DNA of 64,000 nt from Gentiana macrophylla (Eukaryota > Streptophyta > Magnoliopsida > Gentianales > Gentianaceae): contig JAOBSW010000250.1 in the NCBI GenBank assembly GCA_026214975.1, forward strand, positions 25,861 to 89,860, in the 5' to 3' direction. The translations under genes were made by a program, and so were the position numbers. Below, one piece after another: positions 35,760-50,000 of the stretch. The notes under the pieces are model-generated. The model did not search any database and was not told the DNA's origin. It saw only the letters and a list, made by a program, of their open reading frames with translations. Within the stretch, counting starts at the first letter, position 1. The number at the start of each line of letters is the position of its first letter.

Positions 35760-38700
35760 AACTTGTATATAATTGTAGTTGAGTTTACTCAAAACGGGGG
35801 TATACAACTTCTTGTATATAATCGTATAGTAGAGTTTACTCAAAACGGGGGTTTACAACTTTTTGTATATAAAATTATAGTAGATTTTACTCAGAATAGG
35901 GGTTTACGACGTTTTGTATGTAATTGTAGTAGAGTTTACTCAATACAGTGGTTTACTACTGTTTGTATATAATTAGTAGATTTGACTCAAAACGGGGGTT
36001 TACAACTTTTTATATATAATTGTAGTAGAATTTACTCAAAATGGGGGTTTATAACTTTTTTTATATATGGTATAGTAGAGTTGACTCAAAATAGGGGTTT
36101 AGAACTTTTTGTATATAATTGTTGCAGAATTTACTCGAAACGGGGTTTTACAACTTTTTGTATATAATTGTATCGTACAGTTTACTCGAAACCGGTGTTT
36201 ACAACTTTTTGTATATAATTTTAGTAATGTTTACGCAAAACGGGGGTGTACAACTTCTTGTATATCATTGTATTAGAGTTTACTCAAAACGGGGGTTTAC
36301 AACTTTTTTATATAATTGCATAGTAGAGTTTAATCAAAACGGGGGTTTAAAACATTTTGAATAAAATATTATAGTAGTGTTTACTCAAAATGGGTGTGTA
36401 CAACTTTTTTTATATAATTGTATTTGAGTTTACACAAAACGGGGGTTTACAACTTATTTTTTATAATTGTAGTCGTGTTTACTTGAAACAGGGGTATACA
36501 ACTTCTTGCATATAATCGTATAGTAGAGTTTACTCAAAACGGGGGTTTACAACTTTTTGTATATAAAATTATAGTTGAGTTTACTCAAAATAGAGGTTTA
36601 CAATGTTTTCTATATAATTGTAGTAGAGTTCACTCAAAACGGTGGTTTACGACTTTTTGTATATAATTGTATAGTAGATACTGATTGTAACGGGTTTTAC
36701 AACTTTTTGTATATAATTGTTGTAGAGTTTACTCAAAATGGGGGTTTTCTACTTTTGTATATAATGGTATTGTAGAATTTACTCGAAACGGGGGTTTACA
36801 ACTTTTTGTACATATTTGTAACGTATAGTATACTCGAAACAAGGGTTTACAACTTTTGGAATATAATTTTAGTAGAGTACACTCAAAACGGGGGTTTACA
36901 ACTTTTTATGTATCATTGTATTATAGTTTTCTCAAAACGGGGGTTTACAACTTTTTTATATAATTGTATAGTAGAGTTTACTCAAAACGTGGGTTTAGAA
37001 CTTTTTGTATATAAAATTACAGTTGTGTTTACTCAAAACAGGGGTTTACAACTTTTTGTTTATAATTTTAGTAAAGCTTACTCAAAACGGGTGTTTACAA
37101 ATTTTTGTATATAATTATATTAGAGTTTACTCAAAACGGGGGTTTACAACATTTTGTATATGATTGTAGCAGAGTTTACTCAAACAGGGGGCTTACAACT
37201 TTTTGTATATCATTGTAATAGACTTCACTCAAATAGGGGGTTTACAACTTTTTATATATAATTGTATAGCAGAGTTTACTCAAAATGGGGGTTTACAACT
37301 TTTTGTATATAATTGTAATAAAGTTTACTCAAAATAGGGGTTTACAACTTTTTGTATATAATTGTACAGTAGATTTTACTCAAAACGGGGGTTTACAACT
37401 TTTTGAACATAATTATATAGCAAAGTTTACTTGAAACGGGGGTTTACAACTTTTTGTATATAAAATTATAGCAGAGTTTACTCGAAAACAGGGGTTTACA
37501 ACTTGTTGTATATAATTGTAGTCGAGTTTACTCAAAATAAGGGTTTACAACTTTTTGTATATAAAATTATAGTAGAGTTTACTCAAAATAGGGGTTCACA
37601 ACCTTTTTTATATAATTGTAGTAGAGTTTATTCAAAACGGCGGTTTACAACTTTTTGTATATAATTGTACAGTAGATTTGACTCAAAACGGGGGTTTACA
37701 ACTTTTTGTATATAATAGTAGTAGAGTTTACACAAAACGGGGGTTTACAACTTTTTGTATATAATTGTAAGAGAGTTTACACAAAATGGAGGTCTACAAC
37801 TTTTTGGATATAATAGTATAGTAGCGTTTACTCAAAATAGGGGTTTAGATCTTTTTGTATATAATTGTTGTAGAATTTACTTGAAATGTGGGTTTACAAC
37901 TTTTTGTATATAATTGTATCGTAGAGTTTACTCAAAACAGGGGTTTACAACCTTTTGTATATAGTTTTAGTAGAGTTTACACAAAACGGGTGTTTATAAC
38001 TTTTTGAATATCATTGTATTAGAGCTTACTCAAAATAGGGGTTTACAACTTTTTTATATAATTGTATAGTAGAGTTTACTCAAAACGGGGGTTTACAACT
38101 TTTTGTATATAAAATTATAGTAGTGTTTACTCAAAACGGGGGTTTACAACTTTGTATATAATTTTAGTAGAGCTTAATCAAAAAGGGTGTTTACAACTTT
38201 TTCTGTATAATTGTATTAGAGTTTACTCAAAACGGAGGTTCACAACTTTTTGTATATGATTGTAGTAGAGTTCACTCAAACCGGGGGTTTACAACTTTTT
38301 TGTATATAATTGTAGTAGAGTTTACTCAAAACGGAGATTTACAACTTTTTGAATATAATTGTTCATCAACGTTAACTCGAAACGGTGGTTTACAACTTTT
38401 TGTATATAAAATTATAGCAGAGTTTACTAAATATGGGGGTTTACAACTTTTTGTATATCATTTTATTAGTGTTTACTCAAAACGGGGGTTTACAACATTT
38501 TTATATAATTGTATAGTAGAATTTACTCAAAACGGGGGTTTAAAACTTTTTTTGTATAAAATTATAGTAATGTTTATACAAAACGGAGATTTACAACTTT
38601 TTGTATATAATTTTAGTAGAGTTTACTCAAAAAGGGTGTTTATAACTTTTTATATAAAATTTTATTAGAGTTTACTCAAAATGGGGGTTTACAACATTTT

Positions 38701-41700
38701 TTATATGATTGTAGTAGAGTTTACTCAAACCGGGGGTTTACAACTTTTTTGTATATAATTGCAGTGTTTACTCAAAATGGGGGTTTACAACATTTTTGTA
38801 TATAATTATAGTAGAGTTTACTCGAAACGGGGGTTTACAACTTTTTGTGTATAATTGTACAGCCGAGTTAACTCGAAATGGGGGTTTACAACTTTTTGTA
38901 TATAAAATTATAGCAGAGTTTACTCAAAATAGGGGTTTACAACTTTTTGTATTTAATTGTAGTAAATTTTACTCAAAATGGGGGTTTACAACTTTTTGTA
39001 TATAATTGTATATTAGATTTTACTCAAAACGGGGGGTTACAAATTTTTGTACATAATTATAGTAGAGTTTACTCAAAACAGGGGTTTACAACTTTTTGTA
39101 CATAATTGTATAATAGAGTTTACTCGAAACGGGAGTTTGCTACTTTTTGTATATAAAGTTATAGTAGAGTTTACTCGAAAAATAGGGGTTTATAAAGATT
39201 TTTATAGAACTATAGTAAAGTTTACTCGAAATAGGAGTTTACAACTTTTTGTATTTAATTGTATAGTAGATTTTACTAAAAACGGGGGTTTACAACTCTT
39301 TGTATATAATTGTAGTAGAGTTTACTCAAACTGGGGTTTACAACTTTTTGTATATAATTGTATACTAGAGTTTACTACAACTTGTTGTATATAATTGTGG
39401 TCAAGTTTACTCAAAACGGGGGTATACAACTTCTTGTATATAATCGTATAGTACAGTTTACTCAAAACAGGGGTTTACAACTTTTTGTATATAAAATTAT
39501 ACTAGATTTTACTCAGAATAGGGGTTTACGACATTTTGTATGTAATTGTAGTATAGTTTACTCAAAACGGCGGTTTACTACTTTTTGTATATAATTAGTA
39601 GATTTGACTCAAAACCGGGGTTTACAACTTTTTATTTATAATTGTTGTAGAGTTTACTCAAAATTGGGGTTTATAACTTTTTTATATAATGGTATAGTAG
39701 AGTTTACTCAAAACAGGGTTTTAGAACTTTTTGTATATAATTGTTGTAGAATTTACTCGAAACTGGGATTTTCAACTTTTTGTATATAATTGTATCGTAC
39801 AGTTTACTCGAAACGAGGGTTTACAACTTTTTGTATATAATTGTATCGTAAAGTTTACTCAAAACGGCGGTTTACAACTATTTTATATAATTGTATAGTA
39901 GAGTTTAATCAAAACGGGGGTTTAAAATTTTTGAATATAAAATTGTAGTAGTGTTTACTTAAAACGGGTGTGTACAACTTTTTGTATATAATTGTATTAG
40001 AGTTTACAAAAAATGAGGTTTACAACATTTTGTATATAATTGTAGTGGAGTTTACTTAAAACAGGGGTTTACAACTTCTTGCATATAATTGTATAGTAGA
40101 GTTTACTCAAAACGGGGGTTTACAACTTTTTGTATATAAAATTATAGTCGAGTTTACTCAAAATAGAGGTTTACAACGTTTTGTATGTAATTGTAGTAGA
40201 GTTCACTCAAAACGGTAGTTTACGACTTTTTGTATATATTTGTATAGTAGATTTGACTCCAAACGGGGTTTTACAACTTTTTTGTATATAATTGTAGTAG
40301 AGTTTACTCAAAATAGGGGTTTACTACTTTCATATATAATGGTAAGGTGGAATTTACTCGAAACGGGGGTTTACAACTTTTTGTACAAATATGTAACGTA
40401 GAGTTTACTCGAAACAAGGGTTTACAACTTTTTGTATATAAATTTAGTAGTGTTTACTCAAAACATTGGTTTACAAATTTTCGTATATCTTTGTATTAGA
40501 GTTTACTCAAAACGGGGGTTTACAACTTTTTTATATAATTGTATAGTTGTGTTTACTCAAAACGGGGGTTTACAACATTTGGTATATGATTGTAGTAGTG
40601 TTTACTCAAACCGGGGGCTTACAACTTTTTGAATATCATCGTAGTAGAGTTTACTCAAATAGGGGGTTTACAACTTTTAATATATAATTGTATAGCAGAG
40701 TTTACTCGAAACGGGGGTTTACAACTTTTTGTATATAATTGTAGTAAAGTTTACTCAAAATGGGGGTTTACAACTTTTTGTATATAATTGTACAGTATAT
40801 TTTACTCAAAATGGGGGTGTACAACTTTTTGAACATAATTATATAGCAGAGTTTACTTGAAACGGGGGTTTACAACTTTTTGTATATAAGATTATAGCAG
40901 AGTTTACCCTAAATTGGGGTTTACAAATTTTTGTATGTAATTGTAGTAAAATTTACACAAAATGGGGGTTTACAACTTTTTCTATATAATTGTATAATAG
41001 ATTTTACTCGAAACATGGGTTTACAACTTTTTGTATATAATTGTAGTAGAGTTTACTCAAACGGGGGATTACAACTTTTTGTATATAATTGTACGATAGA
41101 TTTTACTCAAAACGGGGGTTTACAATTTGTTTTATATAATTGTAGTCGATTTTACTCAAAACCGCGGTTTACAATTTTTTGTATATAAAATTATAGTAGA
41201 GTTTACCCAAAATAGGTGTTTACAACGTTTTGTATATAATTGTAGTAGAGTTTATTCAAAACGGCGGTTTACAACTTTTTGTATATAATAGTACAGTAGA
41301 TTTGACTCAAAACGGGGATTTACAACTTTTTTATATAATTGTAGTAGAGTTTACTCACTACGGGGGTTTATAACTTTTTATACATAATTGTAGGAGAGTT
41401 TTCACAAAACGGGGGTCTACAACATTTTTTATATAATGGAATAGTGGAGTTTACTCAAAATAGGGGTTTAGATCTTTTTGTATATAATTGTTGTAGAATT
41501 TACTCGAAACAGGGGTTTAAAAATTTTCGTATATAATTGTATCGTAGAGTTTACTCGAAACAGGGGTTTACAACCTTTTGTATATAGTTTTAGTAGAGTT
41601 TAATCAAAACGGCAGTTTACAGCTTTTTGAATATCATTGTATTAAAGTTTACTTAAAACAGGGGTTTACAACTTTTTTTTATAATTGTATAGTAGAGTTT

Positions 41701-44700
41701 ACTCAAAACGGGGGTTTACAACTTTTTGTAGATAAAATTATAGTAGTGTGTACTCAAAACGGACGTTTACAACTTTTTGTATATAATTTTAGTAGAGTTT
41801 ACTCAAAAAGGGTGTTTACAACTTTCTGTATATAATTGTATTAGAGTTTACTCAAAACGGGGGTTTACAACTTTTTGTATATAATTGTAGTAGAGTTTAC
41901 TCAAACTGGGGGTTTAAAAATTTTTTGTATATAATTGTAGTGTTTACTCAAAACGGAGGTTTACAACTTTTTATACAAATTTTTGTATATAATTAATTAG
42001 TATATTTTACTCAAAACGTGGGGTTACAACTTTTTGTATATAATTATAGTAGAGTTTAATCAAAACGGGTGTTTGCAACTTTTTGTACATAATTGTATAA
42101 CAGAGTTTACTCGAAATGGGAGTTTACAACTTTTTGTATATAAAATTATAGCAGTGTTTACTCTTAAAATTGGGGTTATTTAAATATTTGTATAGAATTG
42201 TAGTAAAGTTTACTCGTAATATGGGTTTACAAATTTTTGTATATAAATTGTATAGTAGATTTTACTCAAAACAGGGGTTTACAACTCTTTGTATATAATT
42301 TTAGTAGAGTTTACTCAAACGGGGGTTTACAACTTTTTGTATATAATGGCATAGTAGAGTTTACTCAAAACGGGGGTATAGAACTTCTTATATATAATCG
42401 TATAGTAGAGTTTACTCAAAATGGGGGTTTACAACTTTTTGTGTATATAAAATTATAGTAGATTTTACTCAGAATAGGGGTTTACGGTGTATTGTATATT
42501 GTAGTAGAGTTACTCAAAACGGCGGTTTACTACTTTTTGTATGTAATTAGTAGATTTGACTCAAAACGGGGGTTTCTAACTTTTTATTTTTAATTGTAGT
42601 AGAGTTTACTCAAAATGGGGGTTTATAACCTTTTTTATATAATGGTATAGTAGAGTTTACTCAAAATAGGGGTTTAAAACTTTTTGTGTATAATGTTGTA
42701 GAATTTGATCGAAATAGGGTTTTACAACATTTTGTATATAATTGTATCGTACAGTTTACTCGAAACCGGGGTTAACAAATTTTGTATATAATTTTAGTAA
42801 ATTTTACTCAAAACGGGGGTTTACAACTTCTAGTATATCATTGTATTAGAGTTTACTCAAAACGGGGGTTTACAACTTTTTTATATAATTGTGTAGTAGA
42901 GTTTAATCAAAACGGGGGTTTAAAACTTTTTGTATATAAAATTATAGTAGTGTTTACTCAAAACGGGTGTGTACAACTTTTTGTATATAATTTTATTAGA
43001 GTTTACACAAAATGGGGGTTTACAACTTTTGGTATATAATTGAAGTCGAGTTTACTAAAAACATGGGTTTACAACTTCTTGCATATAATCGTATAGTAGA
43101 GTTTACTCAAAACGGGGGTTTACAACTTTTTGTGTATAAAATTATAGTAGAGTTTACTCAAAATAGAGGTTTACAACGTTTTGTATATAATTGTAGTAGA
43201 GTTCACTCAAAACGGCGATTTACGACGTGTGTAAATAATTGTATAGTAGATTTGACTCAAAACGGGGTTTTACAACTTTTTGTATATAATTGTAGTAGAG
43301 TATACTCAAAACGGGGGTTTACTACTTTTGTATATAATGGTATTGTAGAATTTACTCGAAACGGGGGTTTACAATTTTTTGTTCATATTTGTAACATAGA
43401 GTTTACTCGAAACAAAGGTTTACAAATTTTTGTATATAATTTTAGTAGTGTTTACTCAAAATGGGGGTTTACAACTTTTCGTATATCATTGTATTAGAGT
43501 TTACTCAAAACGGGGGTTTACAACTTTTTTATATAATTGAATAGTAGAGTTTACTCAAAATGAGGGTTTAGAAATTTTTGTATATAAATTATAGTTGTGT
43601 TTACTCAAAATAGGGATTTACAACTTTTGTTTATAATTTTAGTAGAGCAAACTCAAGACGGGTGTTTACAAATTTTTGTATATAATTGTATTAGAGTTTA
43701 CTCAAACGAGGGTTTACAACTTGTTGTATATAATTTGTACAGTAGAGTTTACTCAAAATGGGGGTTTACAACTTGTTGTATATAATTATAGTCGAGTTTA
43801 CTCAAAACAGTGGTTTACAACTTTTTGTATATAAAATTATAGTAGAGTTTACTCAAAATAGGGGTTTACAATGTTTTGTATATAATTGTAGTAGAGGTTA
43901 TTCAAAACGGCGGTTTACAACTTTTTGTATATAATTGTACAGTAGATTAGACTCAAAACGGGGGTTTACAACTTTTTGTATATAATTGTAGGAGTGTTTA
44001 CACAAAACGGGGTCTACAACTTTTTGTATATATTGGAATAGTAGAGTTTACTCAAAATAGGGGTTTAGATCTTTTTGTATATAATTGTTGTCGAATTTAC
44101 TCGAAATAGGGGTTTACAACTTTTTGTATACAATTGTATCGTAGAGTTTACTCGAAACTGGGTTTACAACCTTTTGTATATAGTTTTAGTAGAGTTTACA
44201 CAAAATGGGGGTTTACAACTTTTTGAATATCATTGTATTAGAGTTTACTCAAAATGGGGGTTTACAACTTTTTTTTTAATTGTATAGTAGAGTTTACTCA
44301 AAACGGGGGTTTACAACTTTTTGTATATAAAATTATAGTAGTGTTTACTAAAAACCGGCGTTTACAACTTTTTGTATATAATTTTAGTAGAGTTTACTCA
44401 AAAAGGGTGTTTACAACTTTTTGTATATAATTGTATTAGAGTTTACTCAAAACGGGGGTTTACAACTTTTTGTATATGATTGTAGTAGAGTTTACTCAAA
44501 CCGGGCGTTTACAAGTTTTTTGTATATAATTGTAGTAGATTTTACTCAAAACAGTGGTTTATAACTTTTTGTATATAATTGAACATCAGAGATAACTCGA
44601 AACGGGGGTTTACAACTTTTTGTATATAAAATTATAGTAGAGTTTACTCAAAATAGGGATTTACAACTTTTTGTAGATCATTGTATTAGTGTTTACTCAA

Positions 44701-47700
44701 AACGAGGGTTTACAACATTTTTATACAATTGTATAGTAAAGTTTACTCAAAAAGGGCGTTTACAACTTTTTGTTTATAATTGTATTAGAGTTTACTCAAA
44801 ATGGGGGTTTACAAATTTTTATATATGATTGTAGTAGAGTTTACTCAAACCGGGTGTTTAAAACTTTTTTGTATATAATTGTAGTGTTTAATCAAAATGG
44901 GGGTTTACAACTTTTTGTATATTATTGTAGCAAAGTTAACTCGATACGGGGTTTATAAATTTTTGTATATAAAATTATAGCAGAGTTTAGCCAAAGTGGG
45001 GGTTTACAACTTTTTGTATATAATTGTAGTAAAGTTTACTCAAAATAGGGGTTTACAACTTTTTGTATATAATTGTATAGTATATTTTACTCAAAACGGG
45101 GTTACAAATTTTTGTATATAATTATAGTAGAGTTTATTCAAAACGGGGGTTTACAACTTTTTGTACATAATTGTATAACAGAGTTTACTCGAAATGGGAG
45201 TTTACTAGTTTTTGTATATAAAATTATAGCAGTGTTTACTCGAAAATTGAGGGTTTATAAATATTTGTATAGATTGTAGTAAAGTTTAATCGAAATAGGG
45301 GTTTACAACTTTTTGTATATAATTATATAGTAGATTTTACTCAAAACACGGGTTTACAACTCTTTGTATATAATTGTAGTAGACTTTACTCAAACGGGGG
45401 TTTAAAACTTTTTGTATATAATTGTATAGTAGAGTTTACTCAAAACGGGGGTTTACAACTTGTTGAATATAATTGTAGTCGAGTTTACTCAAAATGGGGG
45501 TATACAACTTCTTGTATATAATCGTATAGTAAAGTTTACTCAAAACGGGGGTTTACAACTTTTTGTATATAAAATTATAGTAGATTTTACTCAGAATAGG
45601 GGTTTACGATGTTTTATATGTAATTCTAGTAGAGTTTATTCAAAACAGCGGTTTACTACTTTTTGTATATAATTAGTATATTTGACTCAAAACGGGGGTT
45701 TACAACTTTTTATATTTAATTGTAGTAGAGTTTACTCAAAATGGGGGTTTATAACTTTTTATATATAATGGTATAGTAGAGTTTACTCAAAACAGGTGTT
45801 TGGAACTTTTTGTTTATAATTGTTGTATCGTACAGTTTACTTGAAACCGGGGTTTACAAATTTTTGTGTATAATTTTAGTAAATTTTACTCAAAATGGGG
45901 GTTTACAACTTTTTTATATAATTGTATAATAGAGTTTAATCAAAACGGGGGTTTAAAACTTTTTGTATATAAAATGATAGTAGTGTTTACTCAAAACGGG
46001 TGTGCACAACTTTTTGTATATAATTGTATTAGAGTTTACACAAAATGGGGGTTTACAACTTTTTGTATATAATTTTAGTCAAGTTTACTTATAACAGGGG
46101 TTTACACTTCTTGCATAAAATCGTATATTAGAGTTTACTCAAAATGGGGGGTTACATCTTTTTGTATATAAAATTATAGTAGAGTTTACTCAAAATAGAG
46201 GTTTACAACGTTTTGTATATAATTGTAGTAGAGTTCACTCAAAACGGCGGTTTACGACTTTTTGTATATAATTGTGTAGTAGATTTGACTCAAAACAGGG
46301 TTTTACAACTTTTTGTATATAATTGTTGTAGAGTTTACTCAAAACGGGGGTTTACTACTTTTGTATATAATGGTATTGAAGAATTTACTCGAAACAGGGG
46401 TTTACACCTTTTTGTACATATTTGTAACGTAGAGCTTACTGGAAACAAGGGTTTACATATTTTTGTATATAATTTAGTAGAGTTTACTCAAAACGGGGGT
46501 TTACAACTTTTTGTATATCATTGTATTAGAGTTTACCCAAAACGGGGGTTTACAACTTTTTTATATAAGTGTATAGTAGAGTTTACTCAAAACGGGGGTT
46601 TAGAACTTTTTGTATATAAAATTATAGTTGTGTTTACTCAAAATGAGGGTTTACAACTTTTTGTTTATAATTTTAGTAGCGCTTACTCAAAACGGGTGTT
46701 TACAAATTTTTGTATATAATTGTATTAGAGTTTACTCAAAACGGGGGTTTACAACATTCTGTATATGATAGTAGTAGAGTTTACTCAAACCGGGGGCTTA
46801 CAACTTTTTGTATATCATTGTAGTAGAGTTTACTCAAATAGGGGGTTTATAACTTTTTTTATATAATTGTATAGCAGAGTTACTCGAAACATGGGTTTAC
46901 AACTTTTTGTATAAAATTGTAGTAAAGTTTACTCAAAATAGGGATTTACAACTTTTTATATATAATTGTACAGTAGATTTTACTCAAAACGGGGGTTTAC
47001 AACTTTTTGAACATAATTAGATGGCAGAGTTTACTTGAAACGGGGGTTACAACTTTTTGTATATAAATTTATAGCAGAGTTTTCTCGAAATTGGGGTTTA
47101 CAAATTTTTGTATGTAATTGTAGTAAAATTTACTCAAAATGGGGGTTTACAACTTTTTGTATATAATTGTATAATAGATTTTACTCAAAACATTGGTTTT
47201 CAACTTTTTGTATATTATTGTAGTAGAGTTTACTCAAACGGGGGTTTACAACTTTTTGTATATAATTATTTAGTAGAGTTTACTCAAAACGGGGATTTAC
47301 AACTTGTTGTATATAATTGTAGTCGAGTTTACTCAAAACAGGGGTTTACAACTTTTTGTATATAATTGTAATAGAGTTTACACAAAACGGGGGTCTATAC
47401 CTTTTTGTATATAATGGAAAAGTAGAGTTTACTCAAAATTGGGGTTCAGATCTTTTTGTATATAATTGTTGTAGAATTTACTCAAAACGGGGGTTTACAA
47501 CTTTTTGTATATAATTGTATCATAGAGTTTACTCGAAACATGGGTTTTCAACCTTTTGTATATAGATTTAGGATAGTTTACTCAAAAGAGGGGTTTACAA
47601 CTTTTTGAAAATCATTGTATTAGAGTTTACTCAAAACGGGGGTTTACAACTTTTTTATATAAATGTATAGTAAAGTTTACTCAAAACAGGGGTTTACATC

Positions 47701-50000
47701 TTTATGTATATAAAATTATAGTAGTGTTTACTCAAAACGGGGGTTTACAACATTTTTTATATATTTTAGTAGATTTTACTCAAAAAGGTTGTTTACAACT
47801 TTTTGTATATAATTGTATTAGAGTTTACTCAAAATGAGGGTTTACAACTTTTTGTATATGAATGTAGTAGAGTTTACTCAAACCGGGGGTATACAACTTT
47901 TTTGTATATAATTGAAGTAGAGTTTACCCAAAACGGAGGTTTACAACTTTTTGTATATAATTGTACAGCTGAGTTAACTCAAAATGGGGGTTTACTACTT
48001 TCTGTATATAAAATTATAGTAGAGTTTACTCAAAATGGGGGTTTACAAATTTTTGTATATCAGTGTATTAGTGTTTACTCAAAACGGGGGTTTATAACAT
48101 TTTTATATAATTGTATAGTAGAGTTACTCAAAACGGGGGTTTACAACTTTTTGAATATAAAATTATAGTAGTGTTTACACAAAACGGGGGTTTATAACTT
48201 TTTGTATATAATTTTAGTAGAATTTACTCCAAAAGGGTGTTTACAACTTTTTGTATATAATTGTATTAGAGTTTAATCAAAACGGGGGTTTACAACTTTT
48301 TGTATATGGTTGTAGTAGAGTTTACTCAAACCGGGGGTTAACAACGTTTTTTATGTAATTGTAGTAGAGTTTACTCAAAACGGGGGATTACAACTTTTTC
48401 TATATAATTGTAGCAGAGTTAACTCAAAACGGGGGTTTACAACTTTTTGTACATAAAATTAGAGCAGATTTTACTCAAAATGAGGGTTTACAACTTTTTG
48501 TATATAATTGTAGTAAAGTTTACTGAAAATAGGGGTTTACAACTTTTGGTATATAATTGTATAGTAGATTTTACTCAAAACGGGGGGTTACAACTTTTTG
48601 TATATAATTATAGTAGAGTTTACTCAAAACAGGGGTTTACAACTTTTGTACATAGTTGTATAACAGAGTTTACTCGAAACAGGAGTTTACAACTTTTTGT
48701 ATATAAAATTATAGCAGAGTTTACTAAAAAAAATAGGGGTTTATAAATATTTGTATAGAATTGTAGTAAAGTTTACTCAAAATAGGGGTTTACAACTTTT
48801 TGTATATAATTTTATAGTAGATTTTACTCCAAACGGAGGTTTACAACTCTTTGTATAGAATTGTATTAGAGTTTACTCAAACGGGGATTTACAACTTTTT
48901 TTATATAATTGTATAGTAGAGTTTACTCAAAACGGGGGTTTACAACTTGTTGTATATAATTGTGGTCGAGTTTACTCAAAACGGGGGACTACAACTTCTT
49001 GTGTATAATCGTATAGTAGAGTTTACTCAAAACGGGGGATTACAACTTTTTGTATATAAAATTATTGTAGATTTTACTCAGAATAGGGGTTTACAACGTT
49101 TTGTATGTAATTGTAGTAGAGTTTACTCAAAACGGCGGTTTACTACTTTTGTATATAATTAGTAGATTTGACTAAAAACAGGGGTTTACAACTTTTTATA
49201 TATAATTGTAGTTGGATTTACTCAAAATGGGGGTTTATAAATTTTTGTATATAATGGTATAGTAGAGTTTACTCATAACAGGGTTTTAGAACTTTTGTCT
49301 ATAATTGTTGTAGAATTTACTCGAAACAGGGGTTTACAACTTTTCGTATATAATTGTATTTGTGATTTACTCGATCATGGGGTTTACAACTTTTTGTATA
49401 TAATTTTTGTAGAGTTTACTCAAAACGGGGGTTTACAACTTTTTGTTTATCATTGTATTAGAGTTTACTCAAAACGGGGGTTTACAACTTTTTTATATAA
49501 TTGTATAGTAGAGTATAATCAAAATGAGGGTTACAACTTTTTGTGTATAAAATTAGTAGTAGTGTTACTCAAAATGGGTGTGTACATATTTTTGTATTTA
49601 TTGTATTAGAGTTTACACGAAACGGGGGTTTAATACTTTTTGTATATAATTGTAGTCGAGTTTACTCAAAACGGGGGTTTACAACTTCTTGCATATAATC
49701 GTATAGTAGAGTTTACTCAAAACGGGGGGGGGGGGGTTTACAACTTTTTGTATATAAAATTATAGTCGAGTTTACTCAAAATAGGGATTTACAACGTTTT
49801 GTATATAATTGTAGTAGAGTTTACTCAAAACGGCGGTTTACGACTTTTTGTAAATAATTGTATAGTAGATTTGACTCATAACGGGGGTTTACAACTTTTT
49901 GTATATAATTTTAATAGAGTTTTCACAAAACTGTGGTTTACAACTTTTTGTATATCATTGTATTAGAGTTTACTCAAAACATGGGTTTACAACTTTTTTA
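35760..50000. repeat. Long higher-order repeat, about 3.0-3.6 kb per copy
   Basis: Ordered sets of variant monomers recur. The landmark CTTCTTGTATATAATCGTATAG, or a close variant, occurs near 35.81, 39.43, 42.37, 45.51 and 48.99 kb. A second landmark, CTTCTTGCATATAATCG, occurs near 36.50, 40.07, 43.07, 46.11 and 49.69 kb. Between them lie in constant order a GATTTGACTC monomer, a TATAATGG monomer and a TTGTTGTAGAATTTACTCG monomer. The spacings agree between the landmarks: about 3.6, 3.0, 3.1 and 3.5 kb. Length differences reflect gain or loss of whole monomers. Confidence 0.75.
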
